From Paraburkholderia unamae (GTDB taxonomy: Bacteria; Pseudomonadota; Gammaproteobacteria; Burkholderiales; Burkholderiaceae): 64,000 nucleotides of DNA. Numbering within the stretch: position 1 is the first letter of the stretch; each line of letters opens with the position of its first letter. Made by a program: the position numbers and the translations under genes. The DNA lies in NCBI RefSeq assembly GCF_003268775.1, contig NZ_QLSU01000015.1, positions 124,001 through 188,000 on the forward strand, read 5' to 3'. This document shows positions 24,107 through 32,282 of this stretch, piece by piece. A model generated the notes under the pieces. That model searched no databases and was not told the DNA's origin. It worked only from the letters and a program-made list of their open reading frames with translations.

Positions 24107-24891
24107 CGCTCGACACGACGACACTCGACACGCTTGGCGAGCGCCTCTACACCGCATGGCGCGAGCGCAACGCAATCGACCCGCTCACGCAGGCCCATGC
24201 GCAGATGACGCTTGAAGACGCCTATCGGGTGCAGCAACGCCTGATCGCACATCGCGTCGAGGGCGGCGAGCGCATCGTCGGTAAAAAGATCGGCGTGACG
24301 AGCGAGGCGGTCATGACGATGCTCGGCGTCGATCAGCCGGACTTCGGCCAGTTGCTCGACGGCATGATTCGCGACGATGGCGCGGCGATCGACAGCCGCG
24401 CGCTGATTCAGCCGAAAGCGGAAGGCGAGATCGCCTTTGTGCTTAAACGCGATCTGCGCGGTCCGGGCGTGAGTGCCGCCGACGTGATCGCCGCAACCGA
24501 AGGCGTGATGGCCTGCTTCGAGATCGTCGATTCGCGCATCCGCGACTGGAAGATCCGGATTCAGGACACCGTTGCCGACAACGCTTCATGCGGCCTGTTC
24601 GTGCTCGGCGATCGGCTCGTCGATCCGCGCGCGCTCGACATGCGCACCTGCGGCATGGTGCTCGAGAAGAACGGCGCGGTCGCGGCCACGGGTGCGGGCG
24701 CAGCGACGATGGGCTCGCCCGTCGTCGCGGTGGCATGGCTCGCCAACATGCTCGGGCGCCTCGGCACGACGCTCGAGGCGGGCTCGGTGATTCTCTCGGG
24801 CGCGCTGGGCGCCATGGTGCCGGTCGTCGCGGGCGACAACCTGCGCGTGACGATCGGCGGCCTCGGCGGCTGCTCGATCCGCTTTGACTGA
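24103..24891 (+). CDS. 2-keto-4-pentenoate (2-hydroxypenta-2,4-dienoate) hydratase
   Basis: A 262-aa MhpD/BphH/XylJ-type hydratase. GTG at 24103 overlaps the stop of the monooxygenase and has GGAG nine bases upstream; another GTG at 24085 would add six residues. Signatures: G-K-K-I-G-V-T-S, P-K-A-E-G-E-I-A-F-V-L, E-I-V-D-S-R-I and G-D-N-L-R-V-T-I-G-G-L-G. It adds water to the dienol released by the C-C hydrolase to form a 4-hydroxy-2-oxo acid. The aldolase that would follow is not encoded nearby. Confidence 0.92.
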   Translation: MTLDTTTLDTLGERLYTAWRERNAIDPLTQAHAQMTLEDAYRVQQRLIAHRVEGGERIVGKKIGVTSEAVMTMLGVDQPDFGQLLDGMIRDDGAAIDSRALIQPKAEGEIAFVLKRDLRGPGVSAADVIAATEGVMACFEIVDSRIRDWKIRIQDTVADNASCGLFVLGDRLVDPRALDMRTCGMVLEKNGAVAATGAGAATMGSPVVAVAWLANMLGRLGTTLEAGSVILSGALGAMVPVVAGDNLRVTIGGLGGCSIRFD

Positions 24892-24944
24892 GGGCACGCC
24901 CCTCGACTTATCAACCTGCAACGGAACAACACAGGAGACTAGCC

Positions 24945-25802
24945 ATGACAGCATGGACTGAAGCGAATACCAGCCGATTCGCGCAAATCGACGAAGGCGG
25001 GCTGAAGCTGCGCGTTCACTACAACGACGCGGGCACGGGCGACGCCGTCGTGATGCTGCACGGCTCGGGCGCGGGCGCCTCGGGCTGGAGCAATTTCCAC
25101 CGCAACGTCGATGCCTTTGTCGACGCCGGCTATCGCGTGATCCTGCCGGACTGCCCCGGCTGGAGCAAGAGCGATCCGGTCGTCTGTGACAAGGGCTCGC
25201 GCGCCGTGCTCAACGCCACCTCGCTCAAAGGCCTGCTCGACGTGCTCGACATCGAGCGCGTCCACGTGATCGGCAACTCGATGGGCGGCGGCAACGCCCT
25301 TGCGTTCGCACTCGCGTGGCCGGAACGCGTGGGCAAGCTCGTTATCATGGGCGGCGGCGGCGTGGGTCCGAGCCTGTTCCAGCCCATGCCGCTCGAAGGC
25401 ATCAAGCTGCTCTACGGGCTCTACAAGGCGCCCACGATGGAGAACCTGCGCAAGATGCTCGACGTGTTCGTTTTCGACCCGTCCGCACTGACCGACGAAC
25501 TCGTGCGCCAGCGCTTCGACAACATGATGGAGCACCGCGAGCACCTCGACAACTTCGTCAAAAGCGTCGAGGCCAACCCTGACTGGCTACCCGATCTGAG
25601 CGGCCGCCTCAAGGAGATCAAGGCGCCGACGCTCGTGACCTGGGGCCGCGACGACCGCTTCGTTCCGCTCGACAGCGGCTTGCGCATGCTGTGGGGCCTT
25701 CAAAACGCCGAACTGCATGTGTTCAGCCGCTGCGGTCATTGGGCGCAATGGGAACACGCGGAGAAGTTCAACCGCCTCGTGCTGGACTTCCTCGCGCAGT
25801 AA
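24945..25802 (+). CDS. Meta-cleavage product C-C hydrolase (alpha/beta hydrolase, MhpC/BphD type)
   Basis: A 285-aa serine hydrolase. Oxyanion motif H-G-S-G-A-G-A-S-G-W (residues 39-48), nucleophile Ser112 in G-N-S-M-G-G, Asp236/237 in W-G-R-D-D-R-F and His265 in G-H-W-A-Q-W-E give the full triad. H-G-S-G-P-G/A-A and G-N-S-M-G-G are typical for BphD, MhpC and HsaD. GGAGA lies upstream of the ATG. It splits the ring-cleavage product into a hydroxydienoate and an acid whose side chain reflects the starting phenol. A hairpin follows. Confidence 0.92.
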   Translation: MTAWTEANTSRFAQIDEGGLKLRVHYNDAGTGDAVVMLHGSGAGASGWSNFHRNVDAFVDAGYRVILPDCPGWSKSDPVVCDKGSRAVLNATSLKGLLDVLDIERVHVIGNSMGGGNALAFALAWPERVGKLVIMGGGGVGPSLFQPMPLEGIKLLYGLYKAPTMENLRKMLDVFVFDPSALTDELVRQRFDNMMEHREHLDNFVKSVEANPDWLPDLSGRLKEIKAPTLVTWGRDDRFVPLDSGLRMLWGLQNAELHVFSRCGHWAQWEHAEKFNRLVLDFLAQ

Positions 25803-25810
25803 CGCGCTGT

Positions 25811-25834
25811 GCGGGCGCGCCACGGTGCGCCCGC
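25811..25834 (+). terminator. Hairpin after C-C hydrolase gene
   Basis: GCGGGCGC / GCGCCCGC, a perfect 8-bp stem with an 8-base loop, eight bases after the hydrolase stop. Only scattered T follow. It may end the catabolic transcript or reduce read-through to the porin gene. Confidence 0.5.
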
Positions 25835-26004
25835 ATCTCAGGTCTACGCGGCCATACGGTTCGCGCTGTCATTTTCACCTTCTTCGATCATCCCGGGAGG
25901 GATTCACCTTATCTATATCGCAGTCCGAATTATAAATATATCTGGAGATTTTTCCTGAGTCGCGCGTGCCACGAACGTCGCACACTCAGGCAGGAGACGA
26001 AAAT

Positions 26005-27102
26005 ATGTTGAAAAAACGCGTTTCATTAGCGTGCGCCGCAGCCAGCGGCTGCGCGCTATTATGTGTCCACGCAGCCGCGCATGCCGAGGGCAGCGTCACG
26101 CTCTACGGCATCGTCGACGGCAGCGTACTCGTGACCAGCCGCACCCGCGACAGCGCGACGGGCCAAAACGACGGCGCGCGCGTTTCGGTCACGGACAGCG
26201 GCCTTTCGCCCTCGATGTTCGGGCTCGCCGGCAAGGAGGATCTCGGCGGCGGCCTCACAGCCGAATTCAAGCTCGAAAGCGGCGTGAACGTCGCGGACGC
26301 CGGCTTCAACAATTCAAATGGCAACCTGTTCGGCCGCCAGGCGTGGCTCGCGCTGCGCGGCGGCTTCGGCGAGGTTAAAACCGGCCTTCAGTACTCGCCA
26401 TTCTTTCTCGCGCTCTACGATCTCGATCCACGAGGCTGCTCCCAGTTCGGCAGCAGCCTTGTGCCGTACCTCAATAACGTGGTGGGCACCGGCATCTTCA
26501 ATGCCAACGCCTTGTCGTATTCGACGCCCGTTCTCGCCGGCTTCCAGGGGCGCGCCATGATCGGACTCGGCGGCGAGGCCGGGAATTTCAGTGCAGGGAG
26601 ACAGTACTCGTTGAGTCTGCGATACGACAACGGAACGCTAGCCGCGCAAGCCGCGTTCTACGACGGCAACGGCGGCGGCACCGTCGCCACGCCGCTGCCC
26701 ACCACCGTGCCGTTCATAGGCCGCATGTTGGGCGCCTCATACAAGATCGGCTCTTTGACGGCAAAGGCATCCTTCGCAAGCTACAAGGTGGCTGGCGGAT
26801 TCAGCAGCAATGTCTATGGCGGCGGCCTCGATTATTTCGTGTTGCCGCAATTCGACGTGAATGGCGGCGCGTGGTTCACGAGCGATCGCAACGACACGGG
26901 CAATCACTCGATCCTGGCCGCTATCGGCGCGAATTATCTGCTCTCACGCGCGACCACGCTCTATGCGCAACTCGGCGTGGTCGACAACCACGGGGCCATG
27001 AACACAGGGCTCGACGTAGATGGGCGCGCCGTCGACAGCGCGCTGTACGGCGTCCATGGTACGACTGTAGGCGGCAACGTTGGTGTCCGGCACATCTTCT
27101 AG
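26005..27102 (+). CDS. Gram-negative outer membrane porin (third)
   Basis: A 365-aa porin with GGAGA before ATG 26005. The signal peptide (L-A-C-A-A-A-S-G-C-A-L-L) is cut after A-A-H-A and the mature protein starts E-G-S-V-T-L-Y-G. It contains F-G-L-A-G-K-E-D-L-G-G-G and L-F-G-R-Q-A-W-L-A-L and ends in R-H-I-F. It lies 202 bases behind the hydrolase and after a hairpin, so it may have its own promoter. Its likely role is uptake of the substrate of the meta-cleavage operon. Confidence 0.9.
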   Translation: MLKKRVSLACAAASGCALLCVHAAAHAEGSVTLYGIVDGSVLVTSRTRDSATGQNDGARVSVTDSGLSPSMFGLAGKEDLGGGLTAEFKLESGVNVADAGFNNSNGNLFGRQAWLALRGGFGEVKTGLQYSPFFLALYDLDPRGCSQFGSSLVPYLNNVVGTGIFNANALSYSTPVLAGFQGRAMIGLGGEAGNFSAGRQYSLSLRYDNGTLAAQAAFYDGNGGGTVATPLPTTVPFIGRMLGASYKIGSLTAKASFASYKVAGGFSSNVYGGGLDYFVLPQFDVNGGAWFTSDRNDTGNHSILAAIGANYLLSRATTLYAQLGVVDNHGAMNTGLDVDGRAVDSALYGVHGTTVGGNVGVRHIF

Positions 27103-27112
27103 GCGAAGCACG

Positions 27113-27148
27113 GTCGCGCCCGTGCGGATGCCACCGCACCGGCGCGAC
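27113..27148 (+). terminator. Long hairpin after third porin gene
   Basis: GTCGCGCC-C-GTGCGG then a 6-base loop then CCGCAC-C-GGCGCGAC: a 14-bp stem with one internal C/C mismatch, ten bases after the stop. No T run follows. Confidence 0.55.
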
Positions 27149-27695
27149 GTCGTATCAAGCAGTGCCGGGTTTCTGCCCGATTGAACCTGCTTGCGCAGGC
27201 GGCGTTATCCGGCGAGCGGCTTTTACGTCACATCGACCCAACGAGCACCTCCGCCACCTATGCTCATCTTGCTTCCCCCGCTTTGAATACTTCCAGGCGT
27301 GGTTGGGTTGGTCGCATGAGTGGATATGAACGTTGAGATAAGTTTAATTATCATAATATCTCCGTTTTTATAAACAATTGCAATGGATGAAAATCCCCCT
27401 ATCCGTGGATGGCGGCCAGGGAGGCCTGTCTGAGCGCATCGCACCAAGACCGAACTGGCGACAGAATCATCGAGTTCTACGGCCTGACAATAACCAGCGC
27501 ACGAGGACATCAAAAATCTCTAAATCCACCGCACCGTTTAATGTCAAAATTTTCCACCAGCGGCAAGAATCCGCACACTCTCCAAGTGCGGCACATCCTG
27601 ACTTCCTTCATTGCCAACCTAAGTTGCGCTGGCGTTCTTGAGCACCGGTCTCTTCTCACTCATGCAACGCAGAAGTGGGCAATCATCGACGCTCG
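27149..27695. other. AT-richer intergenic stretch, no supported gene
   Basis: Composition changes here to a visibly lower GC (for example around 27335-27380 with long A/T runs). No frame has a Shine-Dalgarno and a believable protein. No tRNA, integrase or direct repeat was seen. It forms the left edge of the foreign-looking stretch that ends near 29.9 kb. Confidence 0.45.
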
Positions 27696-28721
27696 CTACG
27701 GTACGGGAAGTGGAGGTACGGCACGCTCATTTCCGTCAGAGTTTGACTGGCGGAACCGGTCAGCGACGAATGCGACTACTTGCGCAATGGTGTTGGCATT
27801 GCGAAGCGCGTCCGCCGTGTTGTTCACGGCAATATCATCCAAGCCTTGAAGATGGAAATACTCGTGCGTGATCACATCGCGTTGTAGGTCGAGTGGGTCA
27901 TTTGTGAAGAACGGTTCGCACAGGTGGGTTTTCGGGTCGGGCTGACTAGCTGCTGTCCAGGCGTGCGGCAGCCCGCGAGCGTTTCGGGGATTGGCTGGAT
28001 CGCAAAGGCCTGTAGTACCCGCCGCCAGAATCGTCTTCCGCTGGGCGAGATTCCGCTCGCATAGGAGTATTACTTTGTCGAGAGAGGTGCGAAAGGGTCC
28101 GCTGCTTGGATCCGCAGTTAGCAGGAGACGCTTGGCTAGAACGGCAATGTTTCTTTTGTGCTTAAACAACAAGGCTGTCAACGCACCGCTGAACGCCGGA
28201 TCCGTAGACGCAGGTAGCAAGTCAATGTCAGTACGCAAGAGCCTGAGGTGGCTCAGTGCTAACCGAAGTGCCTCCCGACTCGCATCGTGAGCGCGATCAG
28301 CAACTGCGTCTCGAGTAGGAAGAGGCGACCCCAACAACTCGGCGTCCATGGCCACGATCGTCATTTGGCCAACGATGTCGTCGGGCACACGCTGGTAGCT
28401 GAAATTGATGATCGGCGGCAAGTGTGTCGTCTTGTAGTTCAGCACCGCCCTGGCAGTTGTAGGACCGTACGACATTGCCGATTTTTCCGCAGCGGATATC
28501 GACGGACCTGTCGGCCGTAGCCGCTCGATAGCCAGTTGGATCTTCAAGATATGGGGGCCCGGTGGCGTACCAACCCGCAAGTGTCCGCTCGGACTAGTCG
28601 CACAGGCTTCCAGCTTCGGGTCGTCCCTTAATTCGTCGGAATGCAGCACACTCACGACACTCTCCCAAAAACAGTTGATAAAACAGAAGTTACCCCAACG
28701 GTCGTCGATCCAGAAAGCCAT
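27696..28721 (-). CDS. Putative zinc metallopeptidase, HExxH, M35 (aspzincin)-like
   Basis: A 341-aa protein without signal peptide. The C-terminal region holds H-E-Y-F-H (286-290) followed by L-Q-G-L-D-D and a helical segment A-L-R-N-A-N-T-I-A-Q-V-V-A-F-V. A run H-L-C-E-P-F-F before the motif and the N-A-N-T segment after it recall lysine-specific metallo-endopeptidases of the M35 type, where an Asp after the HExxH is the third ligand; Asp295, Asp296 or Asp304 could serve, none in the exact spacing. The first 230 residues are unlike anything I recognise. Base composition is lower in GC than the flanks. It could be a toxin or secreted effector, given the T6SS next door; that is inference. Confidence 0.6.
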   Translation of the reverse strand: MAFWIDDRWGNFCFINCFWESVVSVLHSDELRDDPKLEACATSPSGHLRVGTPPGPHILKIQLAIERLRPTGPSISAAEKSAMSYGPTTARAVLNYKTTHLPPIINFSYQRVPDDIVGQMTIVAMDAELLGSPLPTRDAVADRAHDASREALRLALSHLRLLRTDIDLLPASTDPAFSGALTALLFKHKRNIAVLAKRLLLTADPSSGPFRTSLDKVILLCERNLAQRKTILAAGTTGLCDPANPRNARGLPHAWTAASQPDPKTHLCEPFFTNDPLDLQRDVITHEYFHLQGLDDIAVNNTADALRNANTIAQVVAFVADRFRQSNSDGNERAVPPLPVP

Positions 28722-28799
28722 GCACCGCAGATGACTCTTCAGATCACTGTAAGAGGATAGAAGATGACGCTGCGATACCCAAAATCTTCAAGTTTCACC

Positions 28800-29051
28800 T
28801 CAGCGGTTACAGTGGTCGCTTGCTGAGCAAAGTCGCCATTTGAATGGCAGTGAAATAGAACTGGTGAACGATGGCCTATGGACGATTCTGCCGAGAAACA
28901 CTAGCAGGTTTCCTATCCTTGAATTATTGGGCGACGGGAGTGGATCGCTATGATGGGCCATCAAGGTGGCGTGCAAGACAAGCTCCTCTAGTGCTTCGAA
29001 CTTGACCAGAACGTCCCGCAACTGCACCTGTTTCGCCGCATCGATAGGCAC
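28800..29051 (-). CDS. Small hypothetical frame, doubtful
   Basis: An 83-aa frame whose first part (L-R-D-V-L-V-K-F-E-A-L-E-E-L-V) looks like a real amphipathic helix and whose second part is rich in Ser and basic residues. No clear ribosome binding site is seen. It lies upstream of the metallopeptidase on the same strand and could be a remnant or a small partner protein. Confidence 0.25.
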   Translation of the reverse strand: MPIDAAKQVQLRDVLVKFEALEELVLHATLMAHHSDPLPSPNNSRIGNLLVFLGRIVHRPSFTSSISLPFKWRLCSASDHCNR

Positions 29052-29172
29052 TTCGAGCTCGATGGCTTACGAGAGCAGTTGGCGCCTCACTTCAGTCACA
29101 CGGGTCGCGTCCCCCATTTAACCCCCGAGCTCATGCTTCGCGCGCCGATTGTGGGCTACCGTCGGTGTCAGT

Positions 29173-29433
29173 TCAGAGCGTCGTCTTTTCGAATACGCTT
29201 ATTTCAACCTTGCATATCGTCCAGACCCTGAGGACTCTGTACCGAATCACTCGACGTTTCCAAAGAACCGGCATGCCGGGTTTCGCGACATGTGTTTGAA
29301 TTAATTCTGCATCGGTGCATGAGCGAAGGATTCCTTGATGGCGAAGGATTCGACGCCCAAAGTGAACGTCCATGCCACTCCCTTTTTGAAGGTATTCTAA
29401 ACTCAGCACAATACGCACGTTAGCTCGTTTCAA
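29173..29433 (-). CDS. Small basic hypothetical frame, doubtful
   Basis: An 86-aa Arg-rich frame (I-V-L-S-L-E-Y-L-Q-K-G-S near the start, W-K-R-R-V-I-R-Y-R-V-L-R-V in the second half). No known family and no strong Shine-Dalgarno. It sits back to back with the plus-strand gene at 29449, sharing a 15-base gap. Confidence 0.25.
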   Translation of the reverse strand: MKRANVRIVLSLEYLQKGSGMDVHFGRRILRHQGILRSCTDAELIQTHVAKPGMPVLWKRRVIRYRVLRVWTICKVEISVFEKTTL

Positions 29434-29448
29434 TGATAATTTGACTCA

Positions 29449-29907
29449 ATGGCTGAAGTCCAGGTGATCCGTCGAGTCGACGCTCCCAGCATTCTCTTGT
29501 TGCGTGAGAGCGCCACGGTCGGTCCTGATTTGTCAGCTCATAAGGTGACTCGTATGGCCTGGACGAACTGGAAGCTATGGTCTGGAAACGTCATTAATAC
29601 GCGGGTAAGAGCGCCGGCAAGCGGCATGGCTGCGTACGGCCCCTCCCACAATCCCTTAACGCTCGAAGCCGGTGCGATCGGCACGGTCGTCAACATCCTG
29701 CGTGAAGGCGCAGCAAAGCCGGACTACGTGAGATTCAAAGGCTCGCTCAACTATTCGCTGGCGGCAGAGATTTTATTCAGAAAGGCCGATAACTCCGAGT
29801 CTATGTGGAAACACTTCTTCATAACGCAGATGAAGAACGACGAATGCGTGGTGGTTATTCCTTATCCGCCACTTGACAAGCTCGAGATTGAATATGAGCC
29901 AAGGTGA
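29449..29907 (+). CDS. Hypothetical protein
   Basis: A 152-aa protein without signal peptide. The N-terminus (A-E-V-Q-V-I-R-R-V-D-A-P-S-I-L-L-L) and the central W-T-N-W-K-L-W-S-G-N-V-I-N-T-R-V read like a folded beta-rich protein; the end is P-L-D-K-L-E-I-E-Y-E. I do not recognise a family. No good Shine-Dalgarno precedes the ATG. Its end overlaps the glycosyltransferase start by 14 bases, which suggests coupling with that gene. Confidence 0.5.
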   Translation: MAEVQVIRRVDAPSILLLRESATVGPDLSAHKVTRMAWTNWKLWSGNVINTRVRAPASGMAAYGPSHNPLTLEAGAIGTVVNILREGAAKPDYVRFKGSLNYSLAAEILFRKADNSESMWKHFFITQMKNDECVVVIPYPPLDKLEIEYEPR

Positions 29908-30757
29908 AACTTCCCACTCAGCCCCGAGCCTCGCCACGAATTGCTTGTTCCCTGTGAGTCACTCTCCGGTTCACCTCATGCCACCAATCTCAATCATCAT
30001 CCCCTGCTTCAACGCGGCCTCGACCCTGCCGCGCACTCTCGAAAGCTGCATGATCCAGCCGGAGGCGGCTGAGATCATCGTGGTGGACGACGCCTCGACC
30101 GATGAATCCGCCGAGGTCGTCCGGCGCTACACGCAACGCGACGCCCGCATCGCGCTTTTGCACATGCCCGTCAACGGCGGCTCCGCGCGAGCGCGCAACT
30201 GGGCGGCGTTGCACACGTCGCAGCCGGTGCTGGCCTTCGTCGACGCCGACGACGAGTATTTCCCCGGCGCGCTCGGCGCCGCCAACCAGTTTCTCAATCA
30301 AAATCCTGACGCCGCATCCGTTCGGCTTGATGTCGAATATGCTGGATTCCCCGAAGAAATCGTCAAGCACCCTGATTTCGAAAAATACGCGGCAACGCTC
30401 AGCAATACCATTCCGAGCAGTCTGGTCATTCGGCGTGCGGTCTATCTCGCGATGGCCGGCTTCCCGATGGACGAATTCTTTCGTCAACACGGCGGCGAGG
30501 ACGGCGCACTTTCCTGGGCACTCTCAAGAATCTTCGGTAATCCAAGGCTCATCGACACGAAGCGCGTGCGTATGCACCATCACGCGCGCAGCCACGCCAC
30601 ACACTTCTTCAGGGTCAGCATGGGAATGCATACGCCGGACCCCCGCCACGTTCTGGAGTCAATCCGTCTCTCGTCACAGTTCGTTGCGGCAACAGAATCG
30701 GCTATCAGGCAAATGACCGAAATGAGCCGGCTCGCCACAGGCAACGCTAAAAGCTAG
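29894..30757 (+). CDS. Family 2 glycosyltransferase
   Basis: A 287-aa GT-A fold transferase. The nucleotide-sugar region I-S-I-I-I-P-C-F-N-A-A-S-T-L starts near residue 30; I-I-V-V-D-D-A-S-T-D follows, and the metal-binding motif is F-V-D-A-D-D-E-Y. The start at 29894 overlaps the preceding gene; an ATG at 29978 would begin directly at the catalytic domain and is also possible. No membrane segment is seen. Its stop codon overlaps the stop of the convergent metallopeptidase gene (bases 30754-30757). The acceptor is unknown and no polysaccharide cluster is nearby. Confidence 0.8.
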   Translation: MSQGETSHSAPSLATNCLFPVSHSPVHLMPPISIIIPCFNAASTLPRTLESCMIQPEAAEIIVVDDASTDESAEVVRRYTQRDARIALLHMPVNGGSARARNWAALHTSQPVLAFVDADDEYFPGALGAANQFLNQNPDAASVRLDVEYAGFPEEIVKHPDFEKYAATLSNTIPSSLVIRRAVYLAMAGFPMDEFFRQHGGEDGALSWALSRIFGNPRLIDTKRVRMHHHARSHATHFFRVSMGMHTPDPRHVLESIRLSSQFVAATESAIRQMTEMSRLATGNAKS

Positions 30758-31674
30758 GGCTGCGGGTTCCGCACGCTTTGTTCCAGCCCGCGCCTCACCT
30801 GGGCAATGTCCACGCCCCCCGCGCCCGGTAGATCCATGAGCGGCATATAAGGCGCGGGCGTATGCAGCAAGTAAGCCTGTAGTTCGTCTATCACGATGCG
30901 ATCGCTCGGATCGTAGCCCATGCCCGCCAGTTCCTGGGTCAGCGCCGCGCGCTCGGTGTAGCTCAACTGATGCCACCAGAAGGTACGGCACGCATGCGCG
31001 TAGTCTGGGTCAGAAAAGTAGCGCCAGTGCCCCAGTTCGTGGCTCAGGATCGCGGCGCGCACGGCCGGATCGATGACCTCACCCGCCGGGCCCGTGCCAG
31101 TCGCCGGAATCGTGATGAGAAAATCGCGCTTCGAGGCGGCGCGCCACATGCCGTTCTCCTCGCGTATCAGCCTCCATCGCACCAGCGTGTCTTGCAGCGA
31201 ACGTTCGCCGTCGGTGAGTCTCACGTGCTGGCGCCGCGCGACCTCGAAGAAGTTCGCGATCTGCGCGGTGCTGAAGTTGTTGCCGGCCGTGAGGCCGGCG
31301 GGATCCTCGCCAAAGCGTTTCGCGTTCACGGCCACCGCGTTCATGGTCACGACGCGGTCGCGCGGCATGTCGCGCCGCTCGGTCAACGCGACGATACGGG
31401 AGAACATGGCGCCCTGCACCGCGAGGCTCGGCGCGTGCATGACGTAGAGGCCCGGCTGGTCGGTGATCTCGAAGAGCTTCAACCTGGGTTGCTCGGGCAA
31501 CGACGCTTCGAGTTGCGCGAGTGGCACGCGCTGCACGGCGAGCGCTGGCTCGCAGGACTCCTGCTGCGCGCCCTGCACCCCGGCCGACGGCAAGACGCCC
31601 ACCCACGCACCGCAAAACACGCACGCCAGCACGAGACTGGCAGCGCGCACGCGCCTTCGGAAAACGGCAGTCAT
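30754..31674 (-). CDS. Exported HExxH metallopeptidase-like protein at end of T6SS locus
   Basis: A 306-aa protein starting with an Arg-rich signal sequence (V-F-R-R-R-V-R-A-A-S-L-V-L-A-C). The zinc motif is H-E-L-G-H-W (212-217) and a likely third ligand is Glu264 in V-I-D-E-L-Q-A-Y, the gluzincin arrangement. An in-frame GTG at 31683 is an alternative start. It follows the OmpA-like gene with nine bases between stop and ATG, so it is probably cotranscribed with the T6SS genes. Location should be periplasmic. It could open peptidoglycan or process a secreted protein; there is no direct evidence which. Confidence 0.7.
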   Translation of the reverse strand: MTAVFRRRVRAASLVLACVFCGAWVGVLPSAGVQGAQQESCEPALAVQRVPLAQLEASLPEQPRLKLFEITDQPGLYVMHAPSLAVQGAMFSRIVALTERRDMPRDRVVTMNAVAVNAKRFGEDPAGLTAGNNFSTAQIANFFEVARRQHVRLTDGERSLQDTLVRWRLIREENGMWRAASKRDFLITIPATGTGPAGEVIDPAVRAAILSHELGHWRYFSDPDYAHACRTFWWHQLSYTERAALTQELAGMGYDPSDRIVIDELQAYLLHTPAPYMPLMDLPGAGGVDIAQVRRGLEQSVRNPQP

Positions 31675-31683
31675 ATGCGGCAC

Positions 31684-32280
31684 TCATTCGGTCACTGTCA
31701 GGATCGTCACGCGGCGATTCTCGGGTGCCGCCGGGTTGCGCGCATTGAGCGGCTCAGTCGAGCCTTTTCCGATCGCGCTCAGGCGCTCGGGCGCAATACC
31801 GTCCTGTTGCGTGAGGTAATCCACCACCGCCTGCGCGCGCTCCTGGGACAGCGTCATGTTGGCGTCGGGGCTGCCGCGCGGGTCGGCGTGACCTTCCACG
31901 CGGAATTTGTAAGCGGCCAGTTTGTCGGATTGCAGCGCGCGCGCAACCTTGTCCAGCGCAGCGCGAGCGGAGTCCGTGAGCGTCGTCGAATTGGTCCCGA
32001 ACGTGATCAGCATCTGCGCCGAAGGCGGCTTCGCCGGCCTTGCCGGTGAAGCCGCCGCGCCGGGCTTCTGGTTCGACAACACGAAGCCGCGGGTGAGCAC
32101 GTCTCCTGTCGAGGCGGGCGGCGTGAGCGCATGGGTAATCGACTGCTCGTTGATGTCTTTTTCCTTCATCACGTCCGTCTGGGCGTAAGCCGCGCTCACC
32201 ACCACGAGGATGCTGGAGAGGAGTGAGAGCGCGCACGCACGGCGCGAGGTCAAAAGCCGGGTTTGCATGAGGCCTGACAT
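31684..32280 (-). CDS. OmpA-family periplasmic protein of T6SS locus
   Basis: A 198-aa protein with GGAG eight bases before its ATG. A signal peptide (S-L-L-S-S-I-L-V-V-V-S-A-A-Y-A) is followed by about 60 low-complexity residues and an OmpA C-terminal peptidoglycan-binding domain: I-T-F-G-T-N-S-T-T-L, V-E-G-H-A-D-P-R-G-S, L-S-Q-E-R-A-Q-A-V-V and E-N-R-R-V-T-I-L. It has no lipobox Cys. It follows tagF by two bases, and may anchor the secretion complex to the cell wall besides the OmpA domain of TssL. Confidence 0.85.
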   Translation of the reverse strand: MSGLMQTRLLTSRRACALSLLSSILVVVSAAYAQTDVMKEKDINEQSITHALTPPASTGDVLTRGFVLSNQKPGAAASPARPAKPPSAQMLITFGTNSTTLTDSARAALDKVARALQSDKLAAYKFRVEGHADPRGSPDANMTLSQERAQAVVDYLTQQDGIAPERLSAIGKGSTEPLNARNPAAPENRRVTILTVTE

Positions 32281-32282
32281 GG

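Noticed and set aside
27409..27849. Plus-strand frame of 146 codons
   Set aside because: No ribosome site, improbable composition, and it overlaps the end of the metallopeptidase gene.
27149..29448. Insertion sequence or integrase bounding the AT-rich island
   Set aside because: No transposase or integrase motif and no flanking direct or inverted repeats could be found by eye.
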